Origin: TMED27 sp964350435
GTDB lineage: Bacteria > Pseudomonadota > Alphaproteobacteria > Micavibrionales > Micavibrionaceae
Assembly: GCA_964350435.1 (NCBI GenBank)
Contig: CAYGJS010000039.1
Coordinates: forward strand, 1-17,038
Direction of reading: 5' to 3'
Length of the DNA stretch: 17,038 nucleotides
Part shown: piece after piece, positions 6,789-14,105 of the stretch
Layout: each line of letters opens with the position of its first letter
Numbering within the stretch: the first letter of the stretch is position 1
Program-made: the position numbers and the translations under genes
Notes under the pieces: generated by a model
Databases searched by the model: none
What the model saw: only the letters and a program-made list of their open reading frames with translations
What the model was told of the DNA's origin: nothing

Positions 6789-8009
6789 TCAAATCGCACC
6801 TTGCATCAATCCGCCCATCATCGAGTCCATACTCATATTCATGACCGTCAACGCATAGATGGCACTTCCGAAAGCAATCGCCAAAAAGATGCCTGTTAAT
6901 GCGAAGGCAAGCCAGACAATCAAAGAGTGCTTAGTCTTGGCAGCCTGCGCCCGCATTTCAGAAACAGACTCCATTACTGTAGCAACTTGCTCAAGGTCAG
7001 ACAAGGCCGCGAGTTCAAGGCGTTCACTTTTCGTCAAAGGCGCGCGGTCAAGCGCAGAGCCAAGGGAGACCCCGCGACCAAGGTCAATCAATGATTCCGT
7101 CCAATATTGACTTACTTCGGGGGCTGAAGAGGCTTCGGCCGATTGCTCCAAGGTATCGTTAATCGGCACCATCCCGCGCAGCATTCTGGCGGCGGCGGAC
7201 ATCGAATCGGCAAAAGCAAGATCGCGTAAATACCCGCCGATCAGCGGAATCTTGCGGACGATTCGCGCTGTCGGCCAGTCGCGGCGGCCACGATTATACC
7301 AGTATGAGAACACACACCAGCCCATGAACAAGCCGGAGGCGACGGAAGCCCAGATCAAAACATCCCATGTCAGTTCCAAACGGCCGACAACGAGGGTGAA
7401 TTTTTCAAGCTCTTCCGGCTCCGTTGGCGGATTATCACGAAACCACTTCAGAACCATGTCTTTTCCGCTCCACAGAGATGTCACGATTGAAAATACATCA
7501 AAGGCGAGCCAGCCCATGGTTCCCATGATTGCGCGGGCGTTTTTGCGTTTTTGCGTGATAGAGTGGATGGCGTGGGGAATTCCCTCGACCAGTTTATTGG
7601 CGCGCTCCGAGCCCGCGAGGATCGCTAATGTTCCGTGATCGAACAGGTTAAGAGCCTTCAGCGCGTCAATAACGCCCAGACCACGTGAGAGGGCTTCGCG
7701 CGCGGGAGCCAGAATATTCTGGCGGCGCGGGTTGGTTTCGGCCTGAATAATTTTCCAAAGCGCAACGCCCGGCGATGTGGCGGTCGAGCGGAACTGAATC
7801 CCGCGCAGAAGCTGAACCTGCCACCATGTCGATCTGGCGAGAAGACGTTCAATCGGTGAGCGTTCATGCGGGCGGATCGCCAGCGCATAGCCACCCTTCT
7901 TCATGACCGCATGCCGGACGTCTTCGACCGTCGGCAAATAAAACGACTCGGTCACCTTTTTGGGTCCCGATGTCGTTTCATATGCGACCTCTGCAATCCA
8001 TTGCTGCAT
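6789..8009 (-). CDS. GspF/PilR-like inner-membrane platform protein
   Basis: A 406-residue polytopic protein with the usual plan of type II secretion/type IV pilus platform proteins: a cytoplasmic N-terminal domain, membrane segments at about 163-182 and 216-237, a second cytoplasmic helical domain (about 265-355; ARMLRGMVPINDTLEQSAEA and the GRGVSLGSAL motif echo the repeated GspF domain), and a last membrane segment at about 362-390. The first repeat also shows REALSRGLGVIDALKALNLF. Length matches GspF, PilC and R64 PilR. It lies directly after the ATPase gene, as in most such loci, with a 36-base gap and AAGGG 9 bases before the ATG. It would sit in the inner membrane and transmit ATPase motion to fibre assembly. 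Confidence 0.85.
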   Translation of the reverse strand: MQQWIAEVAYETTSGPKKVTESFYLPTVEDVRHAVMKKGGYALAIRPHERSPIERLLARSTWWQVQLLRGIQFRSTATSPGVALWKIIQAETNPRRQNILAPAREALSRGLGVIDALKALNLFDHGTLAILAGSERANKLVEGIPHAIHSITQKRKNARAIMGTMGWLAFDVFSIVTSLWSGKDMVLKWFRDNPPTEPEELEKFTLVVGRLELTWDVLIWASVASGLFMGWCVFSYWYNRGRRDWPTARIVRKIPLIGGYLRDLAFADSMSAAARMLRGMVPINDTLEQSAEASSAPEVSQYWTESLIDLGRGVSLGSALDRAPLTKSERLELAALSDLEQVATVMESVSEMRAQAAKTKHSLIVWLAFALTGIFLAIAFGSAIYALTVMNMSMDSMMGGLMQGAI

Positions 8010-8045
8010 CGAAAGTACCCTTATTCAATCCTTTATACTGTTCAG

Positions 8046-9821
8046 TTACTCTTCGAGATAAGACAGGGCGGCTTTGGGATCCACGAGACCGCTTATCACC
8101 AAGTCTGTGAGGCCTTCACGGCGGGTATGGACGATCACGCCTTCCTGATGCATAACATTATTCACATTTCCGATTAACGCTTCGTAAATTTCATTTCTCT
8201 GCCCTGGGCCAAGGGTGATCATCAACGCGTCCAGAAGAAGGGTTCGTCCGGCAATTCCTGTGCGGTTACATAAATCACAGCCCGATGTATTGTGTTTTCG
8301 TATTTGTGCGTCCTCATCAAGTCCAAGGCTTGTGATTTCATGGGGCTTAAGGGTGGTTTTGGCGTCGCCCTTATGGGCGCAACCCTGGCATAATGTTCTG
8401 ACGAGGCGCTGGTTAAGGATACATTTTACCTGCTGTGCCAGAGTATAGGTCGAGGAACGCTCGCGTTCATGCGGCATGAGGGAGCGCAGGCGCTCGAATG
8501 TTTGGAGCGCGGTATCGGCGTGGATGGTGGAAATCACGGTATGGCCTGATTCGGCGGCCTTAAGGGATGTTTCCACGGTCGCGGCGTCACGCATCTCCCC
8601 GATGATAATATAATCGGGATCATGACGCATGGAAGCGCGGATGAGATCGGCGAACGACCCCCCTGGCATACCGGGGCGGACTTGCCACTGCGTAGCATAG
8701 CGAAGTTCGTATTCGATCGGATCCTCGATCGTCAGAACATGGCGGCGGCGGCGATCGATTTGCTGCACGCAGGCATATAGCGTTGTGGTCTTACCGGAGC
8801 CTGTGGGACCGGACAAAATAATCATCCCGCCGCCGCCTTTGATTTCGGGTGAAAGCAACTTGGCAAGGTAATCGCCGACATCTTCGTGACGACGGAAAAG
8901 CTCATCAAAGCCTTTGAGTGCGGCGCGGTCGAGAAGGCGCAGGGTCAGCTTTTCTCCATCCTGAGCCTGGGGCCCTGCGGCCACACGGACGTCAATGGTG
9001 CGCCCTTGCCATGTGAAACCGAAACGGCCGTCTTTGGGGGTTGTTCTATCCCCGAAGTTGAGACCCGCATCGCGCTTAAGCAGTGTTGTCAGACGCGCCA
9101 TCGCTTCGGCTGGCAGCAAGTGCATGGGGATCATATCTCCATCGATGCGGTATTGAATCCAGTTTGGCGTGTCGGCGTTGTTATCTTGGAGCAAGTGAAT
9201 GTCCGAGGCGCGCATTTGCAGGGCTTCGGCCAGCATATCGCGCTGGAACTGGTTGAGCAGCAGGCCATTGTCGCTATCGGACAACCACATGGAGAGGGTC
9301 TTTTCACAACGATCGGCAGACAGGTCATGCACAGATTTAAGGGTGTCGATCAGTTCCTTGCGATCCCACATTTCGACCTCGACGCGCTCGGCGTGCAAGC
9401 CGCTGCGGTTGGCTGTGGAGAGCAGGGACTCAATCTGACGGTCATTCAGATCATGGAGCGGTGCAATGCGCAGCACGCCCTCGCGAAGCCCAATCAGATG
9501 TATGCTTAAAGGAAGCCATGATTGTACGGGCAAAATTGAGCGGAGCTGGTCGCCCGTGGCGCGTTCCTTTACGCCTTCTTCCTCTGCCTCCACGCCGGTG
9601 GCTGCACCCGCCATATCGAGAAGCTGCTCTGTAGAGCGGGCGATTCCCTGATCGAGAAGCAGGGCCCGTTCACGCTGCACCATATCAAGGTAACGTTCGC
9701 GCCCTTCCGAGGATCTGAGCTTGCGGCGCGCATCAAGGCCGCGACGTTCAACGCCGCCAGGGGGTTCGGCCTTGGTAGGGCTGCGTTTCTTTATGTTCTG
9801 CTCTTGCGTTTCATCCGTCAT
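8046..9821 (-). CDS. Type II/IV secretion-family assembly ATPase (GspE/PilB/PilQ type)
   Basis: This 591-residue cytoplasmic ATPase powers fibre extension at the inner-membrane platform. Motifs: Walker A GPTGSGKTT (338-346), Asp box TIEDPIEYEL (about 364-373), Walker B DYIIIGEMRD (403-412) and His box GHTVISTIHAD (about 426-436). Four Cys in two pairs (C478/C481 and C515/C518) form the zinc-binding CxxC module typical of extension ATPases and less usual in PilT retraction ATPases. The first 200 residues are a divergent N-terminal domain, and LQMRASDIHL marks the start of the conserved N2-like domain. Length is close to the usual 500-600. The gene starts 2 bases after the stop of the Ig-repeat gene, so the two are probably translationally coupled. 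Only one ATPase gene is present, with no PilT-like second gene in the window. Confidence 0.95.
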   Translation of the reverse strand: MTDETQEQNIKKRSPTKAEPPGGVERRGLDARRKLRSSEGRERYLDMVQRERALLLDQGIARSTEQLLDMAGAATGVEAEEEGVKERATGDQLRSILPVQSWLPLSIHLIGLREGVLRIAPLHDLNDRQIESLLSTANRSGLHAERVEVEMWDRKELIDTLKSVHDLSADRCEKTLSMWLSDSDNGLLLNQFQRDMLAEALQMRASDIHLLQDNNADTPNWIQYRIDGDMIPMHLLPAEAMARLTTLLKRDAGLNFGDRTTPKDGRFGFTWQGRTIDVRVAAGPQAQDGEKLTLRLLDRAALKGFDELFRRHEDVGDYLAKLLSPEIKGGGGMIILSGPTGSGKTTTLYACVQQIDRRRRHVLTIEDPIEYELRYATQWQVRPGMPGGSFADLIRASMRHDPDYIIIGEMRDAATVETSLKAAESGHTVISTIHADTALQTFERLRSLMPHERERSSTYTLAQQVKCILNQRLVRTLCQGCAHKGDAKTTLKPHEITSLGLDEDAQIRKHNTSGCDLCNRTGIAGRTLLLDALMITLGPGQRNEIYEALIGNVNNVMHQEGVIVHTRREGLTDLVISGLVDPKAALSYLEE

Positions 9822-9823
9822 TT

Positions 9824-11437
9824 TTACTGACCGTCTTCAGTTGATGAGTCTTCACCTGTGCCTGTTGTATTTTCTGATGATGCCGTAACACGGTTAATAG
9901 AAGATAAAGACCGATCAAATAACAACAATACGCGATTGTCTTTATGAGCAAATTCGATGCCATTTTTCTGAATCATCACCATCCACGGCACGCCCCCCAG
10001 AACGACTTCTTCTTTATCAAAGACGATGCGACTTCCGCCTGGTCCGTTGATAATGGCTCTGGTCGGTGAGAATGAGGTAATTTTATATCCATCCAGAACG
10101 CTGGATATTTCAGCGCGGGTCGGGGTATAGACAGGCGCCGAAAGGGCGGCGGTATTGGCATTGGCCGCATCTTGCTGGCTCTGCGGAACCCCGAGTGACC
10201 TAGCGATATCCGAAGGGGAACTCACGAGATCATTCGAGAAGATCTCGGACAGAATAATTGATTTTTGATCCTGAGACACCGTGGCTGTGGCCGCGCCGCG
10301 AACAGGCAAAACCAGAACGCCGCGTGCGCCGCTGTGTATAATTTGAATATCATCCAAAAGATCGCCGACACGGGTCGGGGACCAGGTGATGGTCATTGGA
10401 CAAGCCTCAACGGGTTCCAAAACTTTTCCGATAGAGCACCCTCCGGGCTTAAAGCCGAGACCATTATCCGAACCGGAAACACGGATATCATTAATCGAAA
10501 GCGCGGCATTCCCCGTATTGACCAAAGACACCGTTATAGAGGAGGCCGAATCAACCTCCGTGCCGAAATCAACGTCCAGCTTTGAAGACACCAGAAGCCC
10601 CTTACCCGGGACGGCCTGAGGGAAAATATCCGCTTCATTGACATCATCAGGCGCATATTCGCCGCGCATAGAGACGGTGGAGAGCCTTGCAGGTCCCGTG
10701 TGATCCACCACCAAAACACCGGAGGAGCGGCCTTTTTGTTTGGGCGACCATGTGATGGTGGCAATACAAGACTGCCCAGCGGATAAACTCTTACAATCAG
10801 CCTTCATGGAATACCCCGCCTGCTCGCTGGTATCAATATAGATATCATTAATCTCGATCGGGATAGAGGTTATGTTCCGTAAAATTACCGGCTCAACAAG
10901 GGTCTGCGCGTCGTTCAGTGATCCAAAATCCAGATCATCGGGAATCATTTCAATATCTGTGCTCAGCCTATCAGACCCGCCTTCGGTGCTTTCGACCGTA
11001 CCGGAGATTGCCCCCGTGACAAGACGTGCACGACCCGAGTGGGACATCAGCATTTCCAACCGCCAGGGACCAGACTGAAGCCCCTTGATTGAGAGGGCCA
11101 CAGCACATTCAGCGCCCGGCCCCAGAGGCTCTTCCCGGCATTGATTAAGCGTCACCTCAGCAGAGACCGTCGAAGAGGGGTACAGACGAATTGATCCGGT
11201 TTCCACGGGCGCACCCCCCTCATTCCTGAAGAGGACAACGACCTGCGCCGTTGCGCCAATGGGGATAGCACCGCCATCAATCGTCGGATTGACCGCAATG
11301 AGACCACCGGAGCCGCCCTGCCCTGACAAGCCGGCACCCGGATCGTCAAAGCCTGGATACTGGGCATGAGAGACCAGCGGCGCAAAAAAGACGAGCGCCA
11401 AAAGCGTTAAGGTAAAGAATTTAAAATTTCCAAGCAT
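9824..11437 (-). CDS. Periplasmic protein with three Ig-like choice-of-anchor repeats
   Basis: A 537-residue exported protein. A signal peptide (1-25, cleavage after VSHA, sequence FKFFTLTLLALVFFAP) is followed by a Gly-rich linker. Three similar modules of about 95-100 residues follow (about 47-148, 166-261, 284-382). Each has the ASH/choice-of-anchor-D pattern: DFG near the start (second and third copies), a V.L.N motif, a Cys pair spaced 9-12 residues apart (C100/C111, C215/C224, C334/C346), ITWSP (second and third), a HSG or HTG turn and a closing V.G. The C-terminal 95 residues (about 443-510 folded) contain ITSFSPTRAIINGPGGS and a beta-rich run that could be a GspC/PilP-like domain. That part is inference. 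It sits between secretin and ATPase genes, where TCP and R64 loci encode periplasmic accessory proteins. It may contact the secretin. Ribosome site weak. Confidence 0.7.
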   Translation of the reverse strand: MLGNFKFFTLTLLALVFFAPLVSHAQYPGFDDPGAGLSGQGGSGGLIAVNPTIDGGAIPIGATAQVVVLFRNEGGAPVETGSIRLYPSSTVSAEVTLNQCREEPLGPGAECAVALSIKGLQSGPWRLEMLMSHSGRARLVTGAISGTVESTEGGSDRLSTDIEMIPDDLDFGSLNDAQTLVEPVILRNITSIPIEINDIYIDTSEQAGYSMKADCKSLSAGQSCIATITWSPKQKGRSSGVLVVDHTGPARLSTVSMRGEYAPDDVNEADIFPQAVPGKGLLVSSKLDVDFGTEVDSASSITVSLVNTGNAALSINDIRVSGSDNGLGFKPGGCSIGKVLEPVEACPMTITWSPTRVGDLLDDIQIIHSGARGVLVLPVRGAATATVSQDQKSIILSEIFSNDLVSSPSDIARSLGVPQSQQDAANANTAALSAPVYTPTRAEISSVLDGYKITSFSPTRAIINGPGGSRIVFDKEEVVLGGVPWMVMIQKNGIEFAHKDNRVLLLFDRSLSSINRVTASSENTTGTGEDSSTEDGQ

Positions 11438-11547
11438 GAGTATGCCGCAAGTGTGAATTTAAGAGAGCTTCTCAATTCAAAGTGTAACACATGTTTTCCA
11501 TCACAAAAAAACGAAAAGTTGTTTTATACCGCTTCAATTCATATGAA
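11438..11547 (-). promoter_or_regulatory. Gap after the secretin gene with possible extended -10 promoter
   Basis: This gap of 110 bases separates the secretin stop from the Ig-repeat gene. On the minus strand it contains TGTTACACT (11481-11489), an extended -10 type sequence about 45 bases upstream of the ATG, with only a poor -35 (TTTTTG). A T-run at about 11507-11513 has no convincing GC stem before it. A perfect 14-base palindrome (11536-11549) overlaps the secretin stop codon. Possible secondary promoter, low confidence. Confidence 0.25.
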
Positions 11548-13068
11548 TTACTGCCGCGCAGGGTTCAGCAGATCAACCGGAATGGCGCTGGTGGGGAACG
11601 CGCCCTGCTGAGGGTCTACACCGAACGCGTTTTGCCTGCTTGATGGCGAATTGCCCAGCTGGTCTGTGCTATAGCCGGAAGCGGTTTGCCCTTCGGAGGT
11701 GTAGACAATCACGCGGGGCTTGAGAAGGAATACAAGCTCGGTGTTGTCCACCGAAGTAGAGCGAGAGGTCGGGAATAGCGGCCCCTCAAAACCGGGGCCA
11801 GACTTGGTAAACTCGTCCGCTTCACGCACAAGGCCGGCAACAAGAAGAGAGTCGCCGGGACGAATGCGAATCTGCGTAGATAACTCACGCTCAGTAGTCC
11901 GCGGAAGACCTATCTGGCTGCCGTTTTCATCGACGGGAAAGGTTTCAATGCCCAGATTTTCCTGCAGATCAATGTCAATATTTCCGTATATGGTTGCATT
12001 ATCCCAGGCACTGGAAATCGTCAGCGTGAAGCCGGTATCGACTGAATCCGTCTCTGTTGAGACCGTAACCTCGCCATTATCAACGGACCTTGACAATGAA
12101 GACACATAGTTCTCCGTTGCCGCCACTCTCAAAGTCGCCTCAGCGCCAGACAGCACGGTAATTTGCGGTTGAGAAATCGTCTTCACTGAGCCATAAGTGG
12201 AGATAAACTGCAGAACAGCATCTGTATTGAACGTGGCCTGGTTCCCGAATGATGGCAAACCTATGCTTACAGGCGCAGCCGTTGTGCCCCCTATTGCCCC
12301 TGGAAGGCTGATTTGAGATCCACCGATCTTACCGAAGCTGGTCCAATCGATCCCCAGATTATTGCCGGAGTCCAGCCCGACCTCCCAAATATAAACCTCA
12401 AAGACAATCAGAGCGGTGTTTGAGCGTACACGCTGAAAATAACGCTCTGCAAGGCTCGCCGTTCTGTTTGTTGCTTCGTATATAATTGTGCGCGTTCCGC
12501 TTTCGGTTATAGGCGCGATCCCGGTAATTGCCTCAAGGCCGGAAGCCAAAGACGTCAAAACCTCTGTACCTCCGCCTATAGGGGGGATCGTAACCGTGAA
12601 TGTTTGCGTATCCTTAATGACAAGCAAGCCATCCTCATACGAACAATACAGATCTGCAAGACCGCAGACCTTATCGACCACCCGGTCAAGGGGGCCGCGA
12701 AGATTTGTGACCGTGATCGTGCGCTGCAGGCCTTCATTTGTTTCGAAAGCAAGGGGGATTTCGTAATCGGCGAGAATAAGCTGGAGCGCCCCCGCAAGGG
12801 TTTCGGATCGAAGCTCGAACGGCCCGACAATTTCGGTGGGCAGGCCAAGACCTTTTTCTGCCTCCGGCACCAGAACATCACTTCCCAGCGGAAGGTAAAG
12901 CACACTGTCGGGAGCCTCATTGACCGCTTCAGGCCGCTTATCCGCCATGGTCGGCGTCGGGATATCCACATTTCTCGCCTGTGGGGCGCGCGCATCGGCG
13001 CAGGACATCACCATAAGAACGGGCGCGTATAGGAGGAACATGCTCAGAATTTTTGAAAACCGGATCAT
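11548..13068 (-). CDS. Outer-membrane lipoprotein secretin (PilN/TcpC/BfpB type)
   Basis: Secretins form the outer-membrane gated ring through which the fibre passes. The 506-residue product starts at the ATG at 13068. It has a lipoprotein signal peptide ending in LMVMS before Cys23, then an acidic linker, an N0/STN-like domain (about 82-160) with two Cys (C135, C142) and a second N-type domain (about 195-240). The C-terminal secretin domain (about 280-455) shows VKTISQPQITVLSGAEATL, STQIRIRPGDSLLVAGLV and the closing LVFLLKPRVIVYT. A lipidated secretin without many N-modules is typical of R64 PilN, TcpC and BfpB. The longer reading frame would start inside the response regulator gene. I chose 13068 because AAGGA lies upstream, a lipobox signal peptide follows, and the ATG overlaps the upstream stop (ATGA), which implies translational coupling. 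Confidence 0.92.
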   Translation of the reverse strand: MIRFSKILSMFLLYAPVLMVMSCADARAPQARNVDIPTPTMADKRPEAVNEAPDSVLYLPLGSDVLVPEAEKGLGLPTEIVGPFELRSETLAGALQLILADYEIPLAFETNEGLQRTITVTNLRGPLDRVVDKVCGLADLYCSYEDGLLVIKDTQTFTVTIPPIGGGTEVLTSLASGLEAITGIAPITESGTRTIIYEATNRTASLAERYFQRVRSNTALIVFEVYIWEVGLDSGNNLGIDWTSFGKIGGSQISLPGAIGGTTAAPVSIGLPSFGNQATFNTDAVLQFISTYGSVKTISQPQITVLSGAEATLRVAATENYVSSLSRSVDNGEVTVSTETDSVDTGFTLTISSAWDNATIYGNIDIDLQENLGIETFPVDENGSQIGLPRTTERELSTQIRIRPGDSLLVAGLVREADEFTKSGPGFEGPLFPTSRSTSVDNTELVFLLKPRVIVYTSEGQTASGYSTDQLGNSPSSRQNAFGVDPQQGAFPTSAIPVDLLNPARQ

Positions 13069-13451
13069 CCTTTCCTTCCTTTTGCCCTGTGCTTGAGGGT
13101 TCGTGCCACTGTCTGCACAAGGCGATCTTTTTGCACAGGCTTCATCATAATCGCGGCCACGCCCCATTTGGCGGCCTCATTCAAGAGGTCAGGATTTTGA
13201 TCTCCCGTGACCAAAATAACCGGCGCGTCGATATCAGAACCGCGAATAGAGCGGATAAACTCGAAACCGTCCAGCGGCTCCATACGCACATCAACAATCG
13301 CCAAGGCTATATCCGCATTCATTTTTTCCAAGGCATCCTGCCCATCGGAGCATTCGGTTATAGCATAGCCTTCGCCGGACAGAAACTTGACGATCTGCAT
13401 TCTTACGAAATCATTATCTTCTGCGATGAGTATTTGAGGGTTTTCAGACAT
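13065..13451 (-). CDS. Stand-alone CheY-like response regulator
   Basis: This single-domain receiver of 128 residues has no output domain. It has the acidic pair E11/D12, phospho-acceptor D54 in AIVDVRMEPLDG, T82 in ILVTGD and K104 in MMKPV, so it should be phosphorylatable. It is the first gene of the pilus locus on the minus strand and overlaps the secretin start by 4 bases (ATGA). Stand-alone receivers act by binding a protein partner, for example an ATPase or motor, or as phosphate carriers in relays. With an HPt-ending hybrid kinase at the other end of the locus, the two are natural partners (inference). No clear Shine-Dalgarno sequence precedes the ATG. Confidence 0.92.
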   Translation of the reverse strand: MSENPQILIAEDNDFVRMQIVKFLSGEGYAITECSDGQDALEKMNADIALAIVDVRMEPLDGFEFIRSIRGSDIDAPVILVTGDQNPDLLNEAAKWGVAAIMMKPVQKDRLVQTVARTLKHRAKGRKG

Positions 13452-13484
13452 TATTTGATTGTTAAATTCTAGAATTAGAGTTCC

Positions 13485-13515
13485 ATCATAGCGATATTTT
13501 TAACCAAAGGCACAA
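13485..13515 (-). promoter_or_regulatory. Candidate promoter of the pilus locus
   Basis: On the minus strand TTGTGC (13510-13515) and TATGAT (13485-13490) are 19 bases apart, slightly long. The -10 matches consensus at 5 of 6 positions. Transcription would begin about 25-30 bases upstream of the response regulator ATG. It overlaps the divergent peptidase promoter. Confidence 0.25.
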
Positions 13516-13528
13516 AATATGCTAGGAT
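13500..13528 (+). promoter_or_regulatory. Candidate promoter for the prepilin peptidase operon
   Basis: TTAACC (13500-13505) and TAGGAT (13523-13528) are separated by exactly 17 bases, each matching consensus at 4 of 6 positions. Transcription would start near 13535, leaving a leader of about 45 bases before the ATG at 13581. The stretch interlocks with the pilus promoter on the other strand. Confidence 0.35.
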
Positions 13529-13580
13529 TATCGAGTTATACACACCCGCCCATTTCCCAATCCTGTGCTAAAGATGTTTT

Positions 13581-14105
13581 ATGTTGAATGATTTTTCTCT
13601 GATTTTATCTCTTTTTATGATCGTGCTGGCGGCGGGAATTTTGCTCAGGCTCGCGATTATAGATTTGAAAATACGGCTGCTGCCGAATGTCTGGGTCGGG
13701 GCGTTTGCGCTGACGGGGATTGGCTTTCATGCGCTCACGCAGCTTGGATTTATTACCCTGCAAAGCGCGGCGATTGGGATTTTGATCGGCGGCGGATTGT
13801 TGCTGGCGATCCGCACTGCCGGGAATTTTTATTACAAGCAAGATACGCTGGGCCTAGGCGATGTGAAGTTGATGGCGGCGGCGGGGCTTTGGCTGGGGCA
13901 GGATTATATTTTGTTTGCCCTTGTATGCGGCGCGGTGGCGGGATTGGTGCATGGCGGTGGCATGATGCTTGTGCACAGGATTAAACATAAAGAAGCGGCG
14001 CAGGTTTCGACATTTTCGCTGCCGGCCGGCCCTGGATTTATTGTTGGCATCGTGATTGCGGCTCTTGCAAAATTCGGCGGGCTGCACCATGTTTTGTTTT
14101 CATGA
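13581..14105 (+). CDS. Prepilin peptidase, short A24A form without methylase domain
   Basis: This integral-membrane aspartyl protease removes prepilin leader peptides at the cytoplasmic face. The 174-residue product has the two catalytic aspartates in the expected motifs: D28 in AIIDLKIRLLPN and D94 in LGLGDVKLMAAAG. It has about six hydrophobic segments and the late Gly-rich SLPAGPGFIVG segment. The N-terminal zinc-binding/methyltransferase domain of PilD is absent, so this is the minimal TadV/CpaA/FlaK-like size, also seen with type IVb pili. It is transcribed divergently from the pilus locus, which supports it as the dedicated peptidase for the two prepilins. Its stop overlaps the next start (ATGA), so it is coupled to an unrelated CoA-transferase. 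The ribosome site is weak. Confidence 0.92.
   Translation: MLNDFSLILSLFMIVLAAGILLRLAIIDLKIRLLPNVWVGAFALTGIGFHALTQLGFITLQSAAIGILIGGGLLLAIRTAGNFYYKQDTLGLGDVKLMAAAGLWLGQDYILFALVCGAVAGLVHGGGMMLVHRIKHKEAAQVSTFSLPAGPGFIVGIVIAALAKFGGLHHVLFS

Noticed and set aside
11536..11549. Perfect 14-base palindrome AATTCATATGAATT at the secretin stop
   Set aside because: Short, AT-rich and isolated. Palindromes of this kind arise easily, and no second copy or operator context was found.
13068..13167. Longer secretin start at 13167
   Set aside because: It would overlap the response regulator by about 100 bases and place a hydrophilic stretch before the lipoprotein signal peptide. The ATG at 13068 has a ribosome site and ATGA coupling.
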